Shown here: positions 1-10,616 of the stretch, piece after piece
Position numbering within the stretch: position 1 is the first letter of the stretch
Layout: every line of letters begins with the position of its first letter
NCBI GenBank assembly: GCA_963573305.1
Contig: OY754333.1
Span: forward strand, 15,522,599-15,586,598
From: Pyrrhosoma nymphula
Taxonomy: Eukaryota > Arthropoda > Insecta > Odonata > Coenagrionidae
DNA: 64,000 nt
Direction of reading: 5' to 3'
Notes under the pieces: model-generated
Databases searched by the model: none
Told to the model about the DNA's origin: nothing
The model's input: only the letters and a program-made list of their open reading frames with translations
Made by a program: the position numbers and the translations under genes

Positions 1-567
1 TTGACAAGGGAAATAAAAATTGAGAAAAATTGTCGAGTGGAGATCATTTTCCCGTCCGCATGCGCATGTCAATCGAGACATGGAACGCAAAGTAAGTTGT
101 ATTTTCGATCCGAATTCTGGTATCAGAAAATGGATTAGGTAAACAAAGAGCTTAATTGTAGTTCGGATTGAAACCTTTTTCGACACTTTGTGTTAATAGG
201 TATGCAAATTTAAAACTAATAAGAGAAGTATACTCTATGAAAAGAATTCCTGCTAATCTGATACATGAGACGCATGAGTTTTTTTTCAGTAGGAAGCCCG
301 TCCACAGGTTAAAGAAAACAATAGATGACATCTTGGCGGAGAAATGTTATAAGATATTTTTGTGATAAATGATTAACTGAGCTTGACTTTCGCGCAAAAC
401 TAAAACACATATCTATGGTATACGTAGCGCAGTGTTTTTATCCCCAGTAAGACGTTCCGATTATTCAGTAAAAAGGCGAAAGAGAGTCAACGTGGAGTGA
501 GAATCGTGTGATTGAAAGAAGAGAAGATATTTTTTTCTCTAAGACTTTTTTAGCCTTTGGACGCCCC
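1..567. other. Non-coding, nothing recognised
   Basis: AT-rich DNA. The short open frames have no recognisable domain and no splice-supported coding pattern. Confidence 0.6.
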
Positions 568-728
568 CGAACAAAAATAAAATCCTCGGAAACTCGAGGT
601 AGCCCAGGGAAAGGAACTGGCCCCCCTACCCTGAATGTGTGAAATTCACACGCCTGTGGCTTAGTCCGGGACGAGCTCTACCCTCAACTATCCAAACCAA
701 CCTTCGGGTTGAATCACTGACTGAGTGA
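568..728. repeat. Dispersed repeat, copy 1
   Basis: This stretch of about 160 bp recurs at 55099-55253 in the same orientation at an estimated 85-90 percent identity. It begins CGAACAAAAA then AATCCTCGGA, includes GGGAAAGGAACTGGCCCCCC, CACGCCTGTGGCTTAGTCCG and CCAAACCAACCTTCG, and is GC-richer than its surroundings. The size suggests a SINE or a fragment of one. No A or B box was recognised, so the orientation of the element is unknown. Confidence 0.8.
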
Positions 729-1213
729 GGCTTTGCTAAAAGTTTGCCAAAAATAAACTCACTCAAAATAACATTGATACATGATACAAAACCTATAAAT
801 TAAAATATTTCTAGTGATACGACTACGTGCCTCATAACTAGCGTATTTTTCCTTGAGTATAACGATTCTCACGAGTTTTTTTTACAACTCACTCGCTCTC
901 TGCTTGGAAAATTGTGTACAACTTTCGATTGATCATTCAATTCCTTTCCCTCAATCCCTTTGTGGTGGCCACTTTCATTCGGTCCTTCCTCGAACTTTCT
1001 TTCTCCCAGCCTCTTTTAATTCATTATTGCATTCCTTTGCCCACCGGAAACCCATTTTAATTCTCTGGAAGTAACCCCTTCCTCTCCGCCTTTCCTGTTC
1101 CGTTCACCTCTTCCATTCTCCGTCAAATGTCATCCACCACCCTTCCAGCCCCTATCTCCCTAGTTCCTCTTCTGTTCCAAGGCCACATTCCTCATCTCTT
1201 TCGTCAATTGAAT

Positions 1214-1405
1214 ATCCTCTGCTTCCCCATCGCATCTCCTCCTTGCTATAATCCTTTCTGTTAGCTCCCATCCTCATGTGCAGTGATAATTTGAAAATAA
1301 TTCATTCCCATCCTCTGCTTCCCCATCGCATCTCCTCCTTGCTAAAATCCTTTCTGTTAGCTCCCATCCTCATGTGCAGTGATAATTTGAAAATAAATCA
1401 TTCCC
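1214..1405. repeat. Tandem duplication, 2 x 96 bp
   Basis: Unit 1214-1309 is repeated at 1310-1405 with two substitutions (CTATAAT to CTAAAAT, and ATAATTC to ATAAATC). Near identity suggests a recent duplication, or possibly an assembly artefact. The unit contains CTGCTTCCCCATCGCATCTC and GTGCAGTGATAATTTG and has no coding potential. Confidence 0.95.
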
Positions 1406-4400
1406 ATTACAATAGCAACTTATTCTGAAACCCTTATTATGACGAGACGGTCGTTCTTCGAGACGTCCAAAGACATGTAGCCTTTAACCCGGTGGAACAC
1501 CCAAAAAATACCTTCGTTCACTATAAACACAATTTTGGCTTCAGTGATGACGTGAAATTGACGTCATATCCGCCCGATACCTACTCTAAGTCGCGGATAC
1601 GCTCTTCCCCTGCCAAATCCATTATTTTTGAGATGGCGTGAATGATGATTTTCCTATGCCCTGTTACTCTCACATTCAAAGACCATTTCCTCTCTTGCCG
1701 ATTTCCGATTCTTTCATCTCTTCTTCTCATCTGCCATTCCACGAGCACCTTATTCGCTTCCTGATACAAGAATACTCCTGTCTTCATTTTGCAAGTAATC
1801 TCTCGCGAATCCGCTTTATCATAAAATGGGCCGTCGAGGCTCTTTTTTTGTGCTTCCGAGAATTTTCAGAAAAGGAATCCCTTTAAGCGCAGGAGAGCCA
1901 TTAATTCGGATAAAATGGCAGGCACCAAAGTTTTTATAATTGCCTCGAACGTCTCCGCGTTAGTTGCTCTCGCTATGATTAATCATGTGTTTTATTACAG
2001 TTGAGGAAATGGGGCAGGTTGCGATTATTTAGGTTGCAAAAAAAACGGTTGTGCCATATATGTCTGTGAGGCACAGGCGTGATATTGGACGATAATATAA
2101 GTTATATATTAATCCCACATTCCTCTCATTTATTATCTACTTATAATTTCGTATCAGCTTCTAGGTAAAACTCTCGGTGGACAAAGACAAGCTTTCAAAT
2201 TTAATACATGTTACATAAAACTCCAATCGTGATATGATCTCGTAGTTATTTGTTAAATTTTTAGATTATGATGGCGGAATTTTTTATTAATATCCTTTAG
2301 AAAATTCCTATTTCCGCTTTTTCTCTTCGAAAAGTCTTATGGAGCATATAAGTTTCATTAATGTTCATTTATCGGTCAAAAAACGTCTTTCAAATTACCT
2401 GAGCTTATTTCAGCTTCATCGAATTATGTGTGGAGATTGTGAAATGGTTGTGAATATTAGCAAAATAAATTCTCTTCTCCTCTTGATGTACTGTTTGCGA
2501 TATATACGTAGATCAATATTACACTTTGCTGCAATACGTTTTCGCAATAATTCACGGTCCATGAATGACTGCACGCTCTAGATGATGGAGTTTGTAATAT
2601 TGAGATGAGATTCCCCTTCTCCTTTGCCCTTCTATTCTTCAACGCATGATTTATAGTCTCGAATCGCTTGGAAGGCTCTCTAATATAAATCTTCTCAAAA
2701 AGAAGACGTTATGAAGCCAATAATCAGCAACCGAGGTATTTTCCGCAGTGTATGTCGTTGAGTGATTTTATTTCCTCAATCCATGCACGTTGATTAAATC
2801 TCTCATGTTCTCCATGGCTGTCACTTTGATAAACGAATTCACATAATCACTTCGTTATATTTGAGTTTTCCTTCCGGTAAATCAGCGCCAATGAAATTTG
2901 ACAAACCCCCACGGAAGACTGGCGCATGATAATTGCTAGGAAATAAAAAAAAGATTCACTGACGTGTTAAATAGGTACATTGAAGCAATAAAGCATGGGT
3001 ATTTTTTTGCTTCCCGTTTTTCGGGATCTTCCGCATCCATCAACCCTCTATTATTCCGACATAACTCTTTTTCGCTCAACTCCCCTCATTTGTCTTTCTA
3101 CTTTGAACCAGCACGTGCGCGCATCGCATTCTATTTCCTCTTCGTTTGTCTCCACCCCCGCCCTCTATTAGTAGTGGGGTAAACAGTAACACATTTTCCC
3201 TTTACCTCCCTTTTGTTCCCTTAATCTCTCCGACCAACCCTCACGTCACCTTCAGATTAATGGGCCGCCCATAAGTGGATTCGTTTAAAAAACGGAGTTT
3301 TTTCGTTGTTTCCCGGCCAGATTGTCCCCATTCCTGGCGTCACTAATCGAATTGCGGCTGAAGTTGTGGGTAGAGGCGAGCGAGAGTAGTCCACACCCTT
3401 GCAGGCGCTGACCATTTACAGTCCCTGAAAACCCTTCGCAGGCCCACCTAACCTTCCCTCCCTCAACCTGAAACCCTCCTTCCCCTGTCCCTCGCGATCC
3501 TGAGGGTCCACTCGGTCCACTCCTCCCCTACCTCCCCACTGGCTCTCCTCCCACCCAAGTCCGACACTTTTTTTATTCTCGCTCGAGCGTTGTGCCATCT
3601 CTGGACGGGGAGTTGAAACTCGTCATGATCCTGAGCTCGTCCGCAGCCCTTGGCACGGAGAAACACAAACCTCATCTCTCTCTTTGCTCCTCAAGTTCAT
3701 ACTCTTGTTTCCTAGCTTTTACAATCGAAAATATCCCTCCAACCTATTCTTTCATCTGTTGTAAGAAAATCTCTACTGTATTGTTGGGGAAATTTAAACC
3801 CAACGAGGGGTTACTGAGATAATTTAAATGGATATTTGTAGTGCGTAGTAGTTGAACGTACTCTGCAGACGGTTATTATTTCCGAATTATTAAATCGGTG
3901 GAGAAATTTGTGAATGAATTCAGAAAAATAAGCTACAAAACAGTCACTTCTTCATCGTTGAAGAAAATGACAAAATTGCTAATGACACAGTAAATGTTTT
4001 ATTCATACTTCTTCCCCGTCGACTTATTTAACTTTAGTTGATCCATTTTGTCTTTCTACTTTCTTGACTTTTATGTTCATTCGTTCGTCCTCATGATGCC
4101 AGATGCTCTTGTTGTTGATGCATTCATAAATAAATATCACCCTATGATTATCTTTACTACCAACTGAATCATAGAGATATTTGTAATTCTATTTTTATCG
4201 ACACGCAATCAAAAGTTTTGTTTTTTGGTAATCTCTTTTGTCAATAGGTGAAGTAGCGAAGTATTGGAGAAGCTGTTTGCTTAAAGCGTACTATGCTACA
4301 AAAATGAGTTATTTATAGTATCTCAACTCATGATACACTACATTCATAAATATAAGCAGTGAAAAATATGCCTATCGGCTAGTTTCTTAAAGCTATAAGC

Positions 4401-5073
4401 TATTTGTCTTTACTAATTTCAGAAATCAAGTAACGTATGGATTTTTTTGCATTGTTTCAATAGTACCTATACGCTCAAACTGAGGAGTAGGAGTGCTTTA
4501 AATTAGTCTGAAAGCGTTTATAAAGGATCCATCTTTTTGGAGAATAACTTATTTGGTAATGCTGCAAGTATCAAGATGTACTTGCTGTGCTGCCACATTG
4601 CATTTATAGACCCATCCTCATCAGATATTCTATAAATGATTTTGGAGTTTTTTTCATACCGTATTTCTATTAATTTAACCACGAAGAGTAGTGAGGAAAG
4701 CCTTTCAGTAAATGAAGTTTTAAACGAGTGAGATCGATCGTTTTTGAGTTCAATTATCTCACCGCTAAACTTTTAAATAAAACCGTCAGTGATAACAAAG
4801 AATATTCTGCGGGGAATGAGCTCGTTATTAAATTTTCCAGCTTTCGCCTCTTCAGCAATTACATGAATTTTTTTCACATTTTTTAAACCAAACTCAAGTA
4901 GAGAGGTTCTTCAGAATCAAATCATAGTTTGGGAATTACAAGATTTGAGATACGAGATTCCTGCTCTTTTTAGTCCATATCTAAGATCCGCATCCCGCTC
5001 TTTTCATCAACTACGTGTTTCGTCTCTGCATTCCAGGAAAAACACATGGAACTCGGATATTTTAGGTACACTA
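1406..5073. other. Non-coding stretch
   Basis: Mostly AT-rich. A pyrimidine-rich block lies at about 3420-3720. A TGACGTCA palindrome occurs at 1559-1566 but no promoter context supports it. No gene recognised. Confidence 0.6.
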
Positions 5074-5797
5074 CAATTGTGTAGTAAAAATGGAAAAAGG
5101 ATGTAAGTGCCAAAAAATAAAAAAATGACTTTTTCGGTGAAAAGCAAAGTACAAGCCAGACGTAATAAGATAGACAAGGTAGTAAGTGTCAGAAAATTTT
5201 TCCCTAGTTTGTAGAGCAGTCGGAAGATGTCAGCACCGTGCAAGAGCCGTGCGGGGTTGAAGGGGAGAAGGATGTAAGTCCACCCGCCATGACGTATGTT
5301 CCTTGTATATTGACTAATGTTAAAACTCAATTTTCAGGTATATTTATCATTGAGAAAGGAGCAGGAGGTTCAGAAAGTCAAGACTATGCCTAAAAGTCAT
5401 CAAAATATCTTTTGTACTTATTATAATGTATCCTTGTAACACATTATAACATTGAACTTATGGTATACATTAAAAAGGCTTCTAAACGATACTGGACTTG
5501 CATCCTATTGTTAAAACTAACCCTTCACTTACATCATTTTTAAAAATAAAGCAAGGCACTTACATCCTTTTCCACAAAAAAACAGATGGCACTTATATCT
5601 TTATCCATCTTTTTTTCGTTTCCACCTATATATTTAAAAAAAAATTGTTGTATATGTTATTACTATTGCTTTTCTATTTTTATAAATGTATAACAAATTT
5701 GTTTAGTAAATCTTCAACGTTTTACACTTATTTTATTGAATACTGAAAATTTTAGTTTCTGGCACTTACAACCTTTTCCATTTTTACTACAAAATTG
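5074..5797. mobile_element. Non-autonomous DNA-transposon-like element with 39-bp terminal inverted repeats and subterminal motifs
   Basis: The left end 5074-5112 and right end 5760-5797 are reverse complements over 38-39 bp, with two substitutions and one indel. The motif GGATGTAAGTGCC or a variant recurs inside. In the left half it reads forward (5099, near 5178 and 5271). In the right half it reads in reverse (5526, 5555, 5588, 5761). Oppositely oriented subterminal copies are typical of transposase-binding sites. The interior is AT-rich with no coding capacity. No clear target-site duplication was seen. Confidence 0.6.
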
Positions 5798-8496
5798 AGG
5801 ACGAGCGCTTCCATCTCCTTTTTCACGCGTGGTACATGAGATAAAATTATATTTTTTTATTACTCTTCGTACAATATATAAATATATTCTTGCGGTAAGG
5901 TACTCTTTTACTTCTAAAACCACATCTTTCATCTTACGCAAATTTATGAATAAAAATAATTTTATTGACCAGTGCAGTGGCTAGAACGTTGAAATTCACC
6001 ATTCGTTGGTATACATGAAGTATCTCTGTTTTAAATTACCAACTCTATGCCGAAATATAGCAGCCAAAATCAGAAGAATGCTTGGATGGAAAAGCTCTCC
6101 GCTCCTCAAACAAACTCGTTGATCTCGTTTGTGTTCATACTTTCTAATTTTCCCGAGTCAAACTTGGAGCTAATGGCGTGAATTTGGTCAACTCATCTAA
6201 AAAAGCTGTTAGCACGTACCTTATATAAAATTCATAAGCCTGCCAGGAAAATGTTTGTGGGAGAGCTGAAATTTACTGCTGCTGAGAACCAATTATGGAG
6301 GTAAACAAATATTTTTCATCGGTAACGAGCATATGTGTTCTGCATACGGGCATCGGCATGAAGTCTGCTCAAAATTATTGCCAAAATAGCGTGTTGTTTC
6401 GTAATTGCATTTTAGTATTCCTCAAACGTCAATTGAGTTATCTTGGTAGGTCATTTTTGGAGATGTGAATGAGAGCTGAGATCATTTGCGCAAATAAGGA
6501 CACGTGGTTAGGACGATATAAGATAGGTAAATAGGTGAACAGGGGAAGACCGCCATCAGCATTATCTTATTTTCAACAATGGTTGCAAATCAGCCAACAG
6601 TTAAAGGTTTTATAATACAAGAATATCAATTTACAAGAACTTATATCTACATAGCACCATAGTAGAGATTATGATTTCTATGAATAATCCGCCATATCCG
6701 CTATGGTATTAACACAGGCCTCTCCTTAGACTGCACCAATTCAATACCCAGTACTAACCGTTGATTAAGACGCTTTTTTAATGAATACTTTAAGCTATTT
6801 GGTGCTTATAGGTATATTCTTTTTTAGGTTTGTATTAAAGGTGTTGGTTACCTTCGATAAGCGGTTGCTATGGGTAGGTTTTTAATTGTGCCGTAGAGAC
6901 ATTATTAGGAATATTTAATTTTCTACATTGAAACTTTTAGCATGGCTCAACAAAGTTTATGGCAACTTCCGAATATGCTTTTACTCATCACAAGTGCATT
7001 CATGGTGTAATGCACTGGTATCCTGGGAAAAAGTGGAGGTCACCTTATAATAAAAATTAATAATTAAGATAGGAATATTATTTTATGATGAGAAATTGCA
7101 TTAATATTACTTAAGGTTAATTTGTGGAAATTTTCCATTTAGTGTGCTGTAGTTAACTAAGGCTGAAAGGTGAGACTGAGCATTAAATGGAACCGGCCGG
7201 ATGACTGTAAACTCTCCGGCAAGAAAAACTGATCAAGACATCATAAGTATCATTTATGATAAATGTTCGCTTTGCTATCAGCACTGTAGGATGCATCGTG
7301 TTGAATTTCATTGACTACATCATAATTGTATTTCAAACAGTTTTTCAATTCTATTCTGCTGACACGCTAATTAAATCGCAACTGGTTACCGTTTTGCTTG
7401 GTACAGTACTTTCAACCGTAGAAATGAAATATTTGACGCATCATGTCGAAAAGTATCCCTTAAATTACATATTATGTGAGCAACTGCATTCGCTTTTCCA
7501 TGTCCAAGGTCGGAATTTCGATGCACGATGCTGTTTTCGAATGTATTCGCTCCATTTGCCACGAGATGACTGAAGCTGGAATCTCCTTATACTGGAAGCT
7601 ATCTGTACAAGGCAAAATGTTTTTTATGTTTTGTATTTTACGAAGCATGCACGTGGGTTGGTCCGAAGGGGTAGGAATCCGTTCAGTGATTTTAAGACGA
7701 GATGCTCCCTCGTTGAGTTATTGGATATCGACGTTCCCTTATGTGTATTTTGTTTGAATGTACAGCGATCTGCGGGAGAATCCACGCGATTGCCTCTCCC
7801 ATTGCATACGCTTGCAATGGGATCCACCCGGGTCGATGAGCGCCGAAGAATTCGCTGTTCGAAACACTGGAACGAATGAAAACACGCTATGTTTTTTTTC
7901 TAATCCTCTTCGTATTCACGAACTCACTGGTTGACCATGAGGGTTAGGGGCTTCGGTACGGGTGGAATCAAGGACACGGGATGTGTTGCGAGAAACCGTA
8001 TTTCTAGAGGTACAATCCACGGATCGAGATGACGCAGAGAAAGACGCATAGATCGAATAAGAGGTTATTTGACGTCATTAAATGAAGCAAGGTTTGGTGG
8101 AAAATCATCCGCTCAGATGAATCGAGGAGGTTTTAAAGCTTTTAAAAAAGTCATCATTTTAGTAATTCACCTTCGCTTAACCCCTTTAGTCCTTAATCAT
8201 TTTTGTTTAGCGAAAATAGTATTTTTACGTATTATGTACGATGAAAGTTGGAATGTACATTCATATACAAAATTTATGTATCTATGGAAATATCAATGGA
8301 AATATAAATATGAAGCCGTTAAGCATACCTTCCTTTTACAAATTTCAATTGTACTTCTTGTTCCTTTATTAAGTTTTGAGTATTTTATTCAGATATCGAT
8401 ACTATATTTTACTTGCATAAAAATCACAATGGAGTAAAATTTCGGCTGGTGGCATACTGTGAGATGACAAACAGTACTTCTCGTGGCGCTTAAAAT
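5798..8496. other. Non-coding stretch
   Basis: No protein family was recognised in any open frame; the longest runs to about 120 codons and is low-complexity AT-rich sequence. It contains the hairpin at 7797-7822. A possible outer end of the inverted-repeat element lies at 8176-8197. Confidence 0.6.
7797..7822. other. Perfect hairpin, 10-bp arms
   Basis: Arms TCCCATTGCA and TGCAATGGGA flank a 6-nt loop TACGCT. No adjacent gene or terminator context was seen. Function unknown. Confidence 0.85.
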
Positions 8497-9415
8497 TTAA
8501 AAAAATGTATATGGGTCATGTGAAAAAACGAGATAATGCTCCGACCATCTCCGATTTCCACGAAAATTAGTACATATGTTTCCCGTTCGTGTATTACTAT
8601 GTATACCAAGTTGTTTTCCAAAATATCGAGTATATCGCGAGTTACAGCTCTTTGTTCATTTTTAGATTTTTACAATTAAGCCCTTAGCTTTAGGGCTATA
8701 TCTCTTGATCTAATTGTGCTAAAAATCTCCATAAAAGATTGTTTTAACTGTTGAAGGTTGAAAAATGACATTAATTGTTGAATTATTTTTTTTCCTTGTT
8801 TCCTCAAAGTACCCTCAGCCCACCGTCTCCACTCATTCTCCCCTCCTCCCCTACCCTCGGAAGGCAGTGTAGCGCTGAGCAAACAGAAAACAGATCCGCC
8901 GCTGAGCCTCTCGGTACACTGCACGCGATTCTTTTGGAATTTTTTACACAGTGATTCATTAATTGCGCAATAATCTGATTTCACCAATCGGTAGCGGACA
9001 TATAGTCCTTTGATTCATAAAGATACGAGCGAAATCTAAGGGTACGTTATTTTGTAAATGGTGTTCAAAAGTTTAAACATTTTGAAAATTTTCAATAAAT
9101 TGTTATAAATTTTAATCTGACCCTATAATGTCATTTTTCAACTAATAATAATTAAAACAAGCTTTTTTGAACATTTTTAGCTCAATTAGATCAAGAGATC
9201 CTAAAGCTAGGGCTTAATTGTAAAAATTTAAAAATGAACAAAGAGCTGTAACTCGCGAAATACTCGATATTTGGAAAAACGATTTTGCACACATATTTAT
9301 ACACAAACAGGAAACATATGTATCAATTTTCGTGGAAATCGGAGATGGTCGGGGAAAATATTTCCGTTTTCCCGTTTTTTGATATGAATTGACCCATATC
9401 GTTAAAAAAATGTAT
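8497..9415. mobile_element. Long-inverted-repeat element (fold-back or MITE-like) with 14-bp flanking direct repeats
   Basis: Arms at 8509-8773 and 9126-9399 are reverse complements over about 270 bp with scattered mismatches. A 352-bp unique spacer separates them. The outermost arm sequence is ATATGGGTCA and the innermost is GTTGAAAAATGACATTA. The exact 14-bp direct repeat ttaaaaaaatgtat lies at 8497-8510 and 9402-9415, touching the arms, as expected of a target-site duplication. No transposase is encoded; the open frames inside are not protein-like. The spacer contains a pyrimidine-rich run and a short inverted repeat CAGTGTA/TACACTG. Confidence 0.8.
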
Positions 9416-10471
9416 CGTTCATATTCATGGTTGATAGAAAACTCGGTATGGAAATTGGAACATACGGGTGGAAATGTACATTATAGGCATTAATGGGTTA
9501 AAGTGGCACAGCGTACAATGCGAAGGAGAGAAGAGATGGGAGGGAGGGATCGAACCCATTACTTGCTCTAGCTTTTCACTTCCCGCCTTCCACGTCCTTT
9601 CTTCCGATGGTTAGTTTCCCCCCAAAACGCGTCGAAACGATGCACCCCTAATGGCTTCTAATGGGACAGCTCGTTTGTACATCCTGAAGGCACGTGTTCA
9701 TTTTCGGGTGCGGAGGATCATCTCGCGCGGGGAAATTACGTGGTGTTGGGGCGCGGCAAAAGAGAGTGGAGTCCACTCCTTGCCCCGCCCACGCCTCTAT
9801 TGTGTTGGAGAATAATAACAGTTTGATACTGGAGAACCATTTCCTATTGCCTATAGAGGAAAGAGCGTAGGGTTTGGTTTCCAATGCATTGGATGTTGTC
9901 CAATTATAATGGGTGAGCGCTTGTAAGTGAGAGAAAGTCCATCCGACCTCTAATTGATATTCTGGTATTTTCATGTAGCAAATAAGTTTTTTTTTTATTG
10001 TAGAGTGTGCCTAATCTGGCCTCACAGATTCTTCGTCCATTCTTCCTTACATTTTTCTTTAAATGGGTACTTGTGTCAATCCCCTCGTTTTTCTTTCTGT
10101 GAGAGTCTGAAAGATCCCAGCATAAAATTAAGAAATTTATTAGGCGAGAATAAAACTACTTTTGGTAGAGTTTTTGTGATAGTACTTAAGTCATTGAGCT
10201 ATATAAATTATTAGTACCTGTTATAATATTAAGAGTTATTTGTTAAATAGAGAAAGAGTGAAGATAAATCGGTATTGTCCTTCTCTGAACGATAGGTGCC
10301 AAGTGTGTCAGAGCTTTACGTCCCACCCTATGGATAGAGTGACGTGATTTGAGTGCTTCAAACATGACGTTACCGGCAGGGTTCGGGATTGTATTGATTA
10401 TTGCCAGCAGCACTTTTCTACCTTTACGATAGATAAAAAGAATATTTTCGGGCGTGACCTGGTGAAATATT
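9416..10471. other. Non-coding stretch before the palindrome
   Basis: A possible outer inverted-repeat end lies at 9480-9503. A GGGTTCGATCC-like B box is present on the minus strand near 9550 without a credible A box. The segment 10280-10470 has moderate GC and no recognised family. Confidence 0.55.
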
Positions 10472-10616
10472 ATAATTAAAGAAAATTGGCAATTTTCCAC
10501 ATTATAAACTTTTAAGCGACAGGTTTCGGTGCAGTGCACCTAATGACGATGCAGTGCATCGAAACCGGTCGCATTAAAGTTCATATTGTGTAAAATTGCC
10601 AATTCTCTTTAATTAA
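10472..10616. repeat. 145-bp palindrome (fold-back) with a central hairpin motif
   Basis: Arms 10472-10538 and 10550-10616 are inverted copies at roughly 85 percent identity with an 11-bp spacer. The arms start with attaaag-type AT sequence, include AATTGCCAAT-like sequence, and end in TGCA(G/C)TGCA(T/C)CGAAACC followed by (T/G)GTCGC. Both strands therefore carry a hairpin followed by GAAACC and GTCGC. On the plus strand the preceding strand is CTAATGA, one base from the hammerhead core CTGATGA. Transcribed from either side, it would form a long hairpin. Confidence 0.85.

Noticed and set aside
1559..1566. TGACGTCA palindrome (CRE-like), also at 8071-8078 and 61795-61802
   Set aside because: Three full palindromes in 64 kb is close to chance expectation and no promoter context was seen.
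9535..9590. tRNA-like B box GGGTTCGATCC on the minus strand
   Set aside because: No credible A box, anticodon arm or acceptor stem could be found upstream on that strand.
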